The position numbers were made by a program, and so were the translations under genes. 6,333 nt of DNA from Candidatus Heimdallarchaeota archaeon (GTDB lineage: Archaea; Asgardarchaeota; Heimdallarchaeia; Hodarchaeales; S146-22): NCBI GenBank assembly GCA_015520535.1, contig WAPZ01000137.1, forward strand, positions 1-6,333, given 5' to 3'. Shown piece by piece: positions 5,830 to 6,333 of the stretch (positions are counted from its first letter, which is position 1; the number at the start of each line of letters is the position of its first letter). The notes under the pieces are model-generated. The model was not told where the DNA came from, searched no databases, and saw nothing but the letters and a program-made list of their open reading frames with translations.

Positions 5830-5896
5830 GTTCTATATGAATGTGAGTCTATTGTTCCCATTTCGCATTATTTTTCCAACGATTTTAAGTGTTATG

Positions 5897-6333
5897 TTAA
5901 AATCCCCAAAGCTCTTTGAAATACAGAAGGTCAATTTTTGATTCCGTAAAAAGTTGCTCAATTTGTGTAAAAAGAGGTTGCGGATCTGAAGTTGTCACTT
6001 TAAGCCTTAAATAAAAGGGTTTAACGGGAGAAAAGCTTCTTTTCGGGCTATCCTTCGGTGTGACATTTTTTTTGGTTTTCTGCACATGAAGTTCTTGAAA
6101 TCTTTTTGAAAGTGATAAAAAGAGAACGTTTATTACGTATGTCTGCGGAAAATTTGTAGATTGTTCTTGTGCCAAAAAATCTAATTTTGCATATCTGAAC
6201 CCGCGTGCTTTGAGTCTTTTTAAAACTTTATCGAAATCTTTCGTATTTACTTCTATTTCACAGTAATTTGGTTGGAGAATTACTGCGGTTTCGATTGAAA
6301 AGGTTGGTAACTCGCGTAACAGTTCCTCTAGCA
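5897..6333 (-). CDS. 3' part of a gene, possibly complex I subunit C-like (NuoC/FpoC)
   Basis: The frame is open from the right edge to a TAA at 5899-5897, showing the last 144 residues; the start lies outside the window. No internal start need be invoked: the TTG at 6175 is simply a Leu codon. The visible protein begins with an alpha/beta pattern, CEIEVNTKDFDKVLKRLKARGF, then a Y..INVLFLSLS strand, a Lys/Ser-rich linker (KTKKNVTPKDSPKRS), a second strand FYLRLKVT, a helix, and the end LLYFKELWGF. This order resembles the 30-kDa subunit (NuoC/FpoC) of complex I and related hydrogenases, in which ..FERE.YDL.GI follows the second strand. That family normally continues past this point with F.GHP, which is absent here. 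No other frame supplies it, so either the protein is a divergent short form or the resemblance is accidental. No complex I partner gene lies next to it. Confidence 0.45.
   Translation of the reverse strand, partial: LEELLRELPTFSIETAVILQPNYCEIEVNTKDFDKVLKRLKARGFRYAKLDFLAQEQSTNFPQTYVINVLFLSLSKRFQELHVQKTKKNVTPKDSPKRSFSPVKPFYLRLKVTTSDPQPLFTQIEQLFTESKIDLLYFKELWGF

Noticed and set aside
1..6333. CRISPR array, insertion sequence, prophage or multi-gene defence system
   Set aside because: No direct repeat series, terminal inverted repeats, transposase, integrase or effector genes are present; most genes match ordinary cellular families.

Overview
This window looks like a piece of an AT-rich archaeal chromosome. 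The clearest lineage marker is a complete ribosomal protein S17e gene, a protein found only in archaea and eukaryotes, here in its short archaeal form. A DUF99 (UPF0215) gene, which is mostly archaeal, agrees with this. So do the promoters, which have archaeal TATA boxes about 27 bases before the inferred transcript starts. A haem O synthase gene suggests an organism with, or descended from, haem-copper oxidase respiration. I cannot place it more precisely. An aerobic Asgard lineage (Heimdallarchaeia) or a Thermoplasmatota-like lineage would both fit, but this is inference.

Layout, left to right: about 250 bases of AT-rich non-coding DNA; ctaB (haem O synthase/UbiA family) on the minus strand; a divergent promoter region; a DUF99 putative endonuclease on the plus strand, followed by a full-length bacterial-type aspartyl-tRNA synthetase (aspS); a convergent junction with a T-rich tract; a small DCC-family (DUF393) thiol-redox protein on the minus strand; a second divergent promoter region; a 337-residue plus-strand protein of uncertain function that resembles the back half of a nucleotidyltransferase followed by a HEPN-like helical domain; a convergent junction with a hairpin and T-rich terminator; rps17e on the minus strand with a strong ribosome binding site and its own TATA box; and the 3' end of a minus-strand gene, running off the right edge, that weakly resembles the 30-kDa (subunit C) protein of complex I.

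The genes do not form one pathway. They are mostly singly transcribed housekeeping genes covering translation, DNA repair and haem or redox chemistry. I found no mobile element, CRISPR array, tRNA, rRNA or defence cassette. The points most worth a second look are the bacterial-type AspRS in an archaeon, with an unusual anticodon-binding residue and a divergent insertion domain; a shared TATTTAA(A/C) promoter box before four genes; an apparently leaderless DUF99 mRNA; the nucleotidyltransferase-like protein without a visible catalytic motif; and the abrupt C-terminus of the edge gene.
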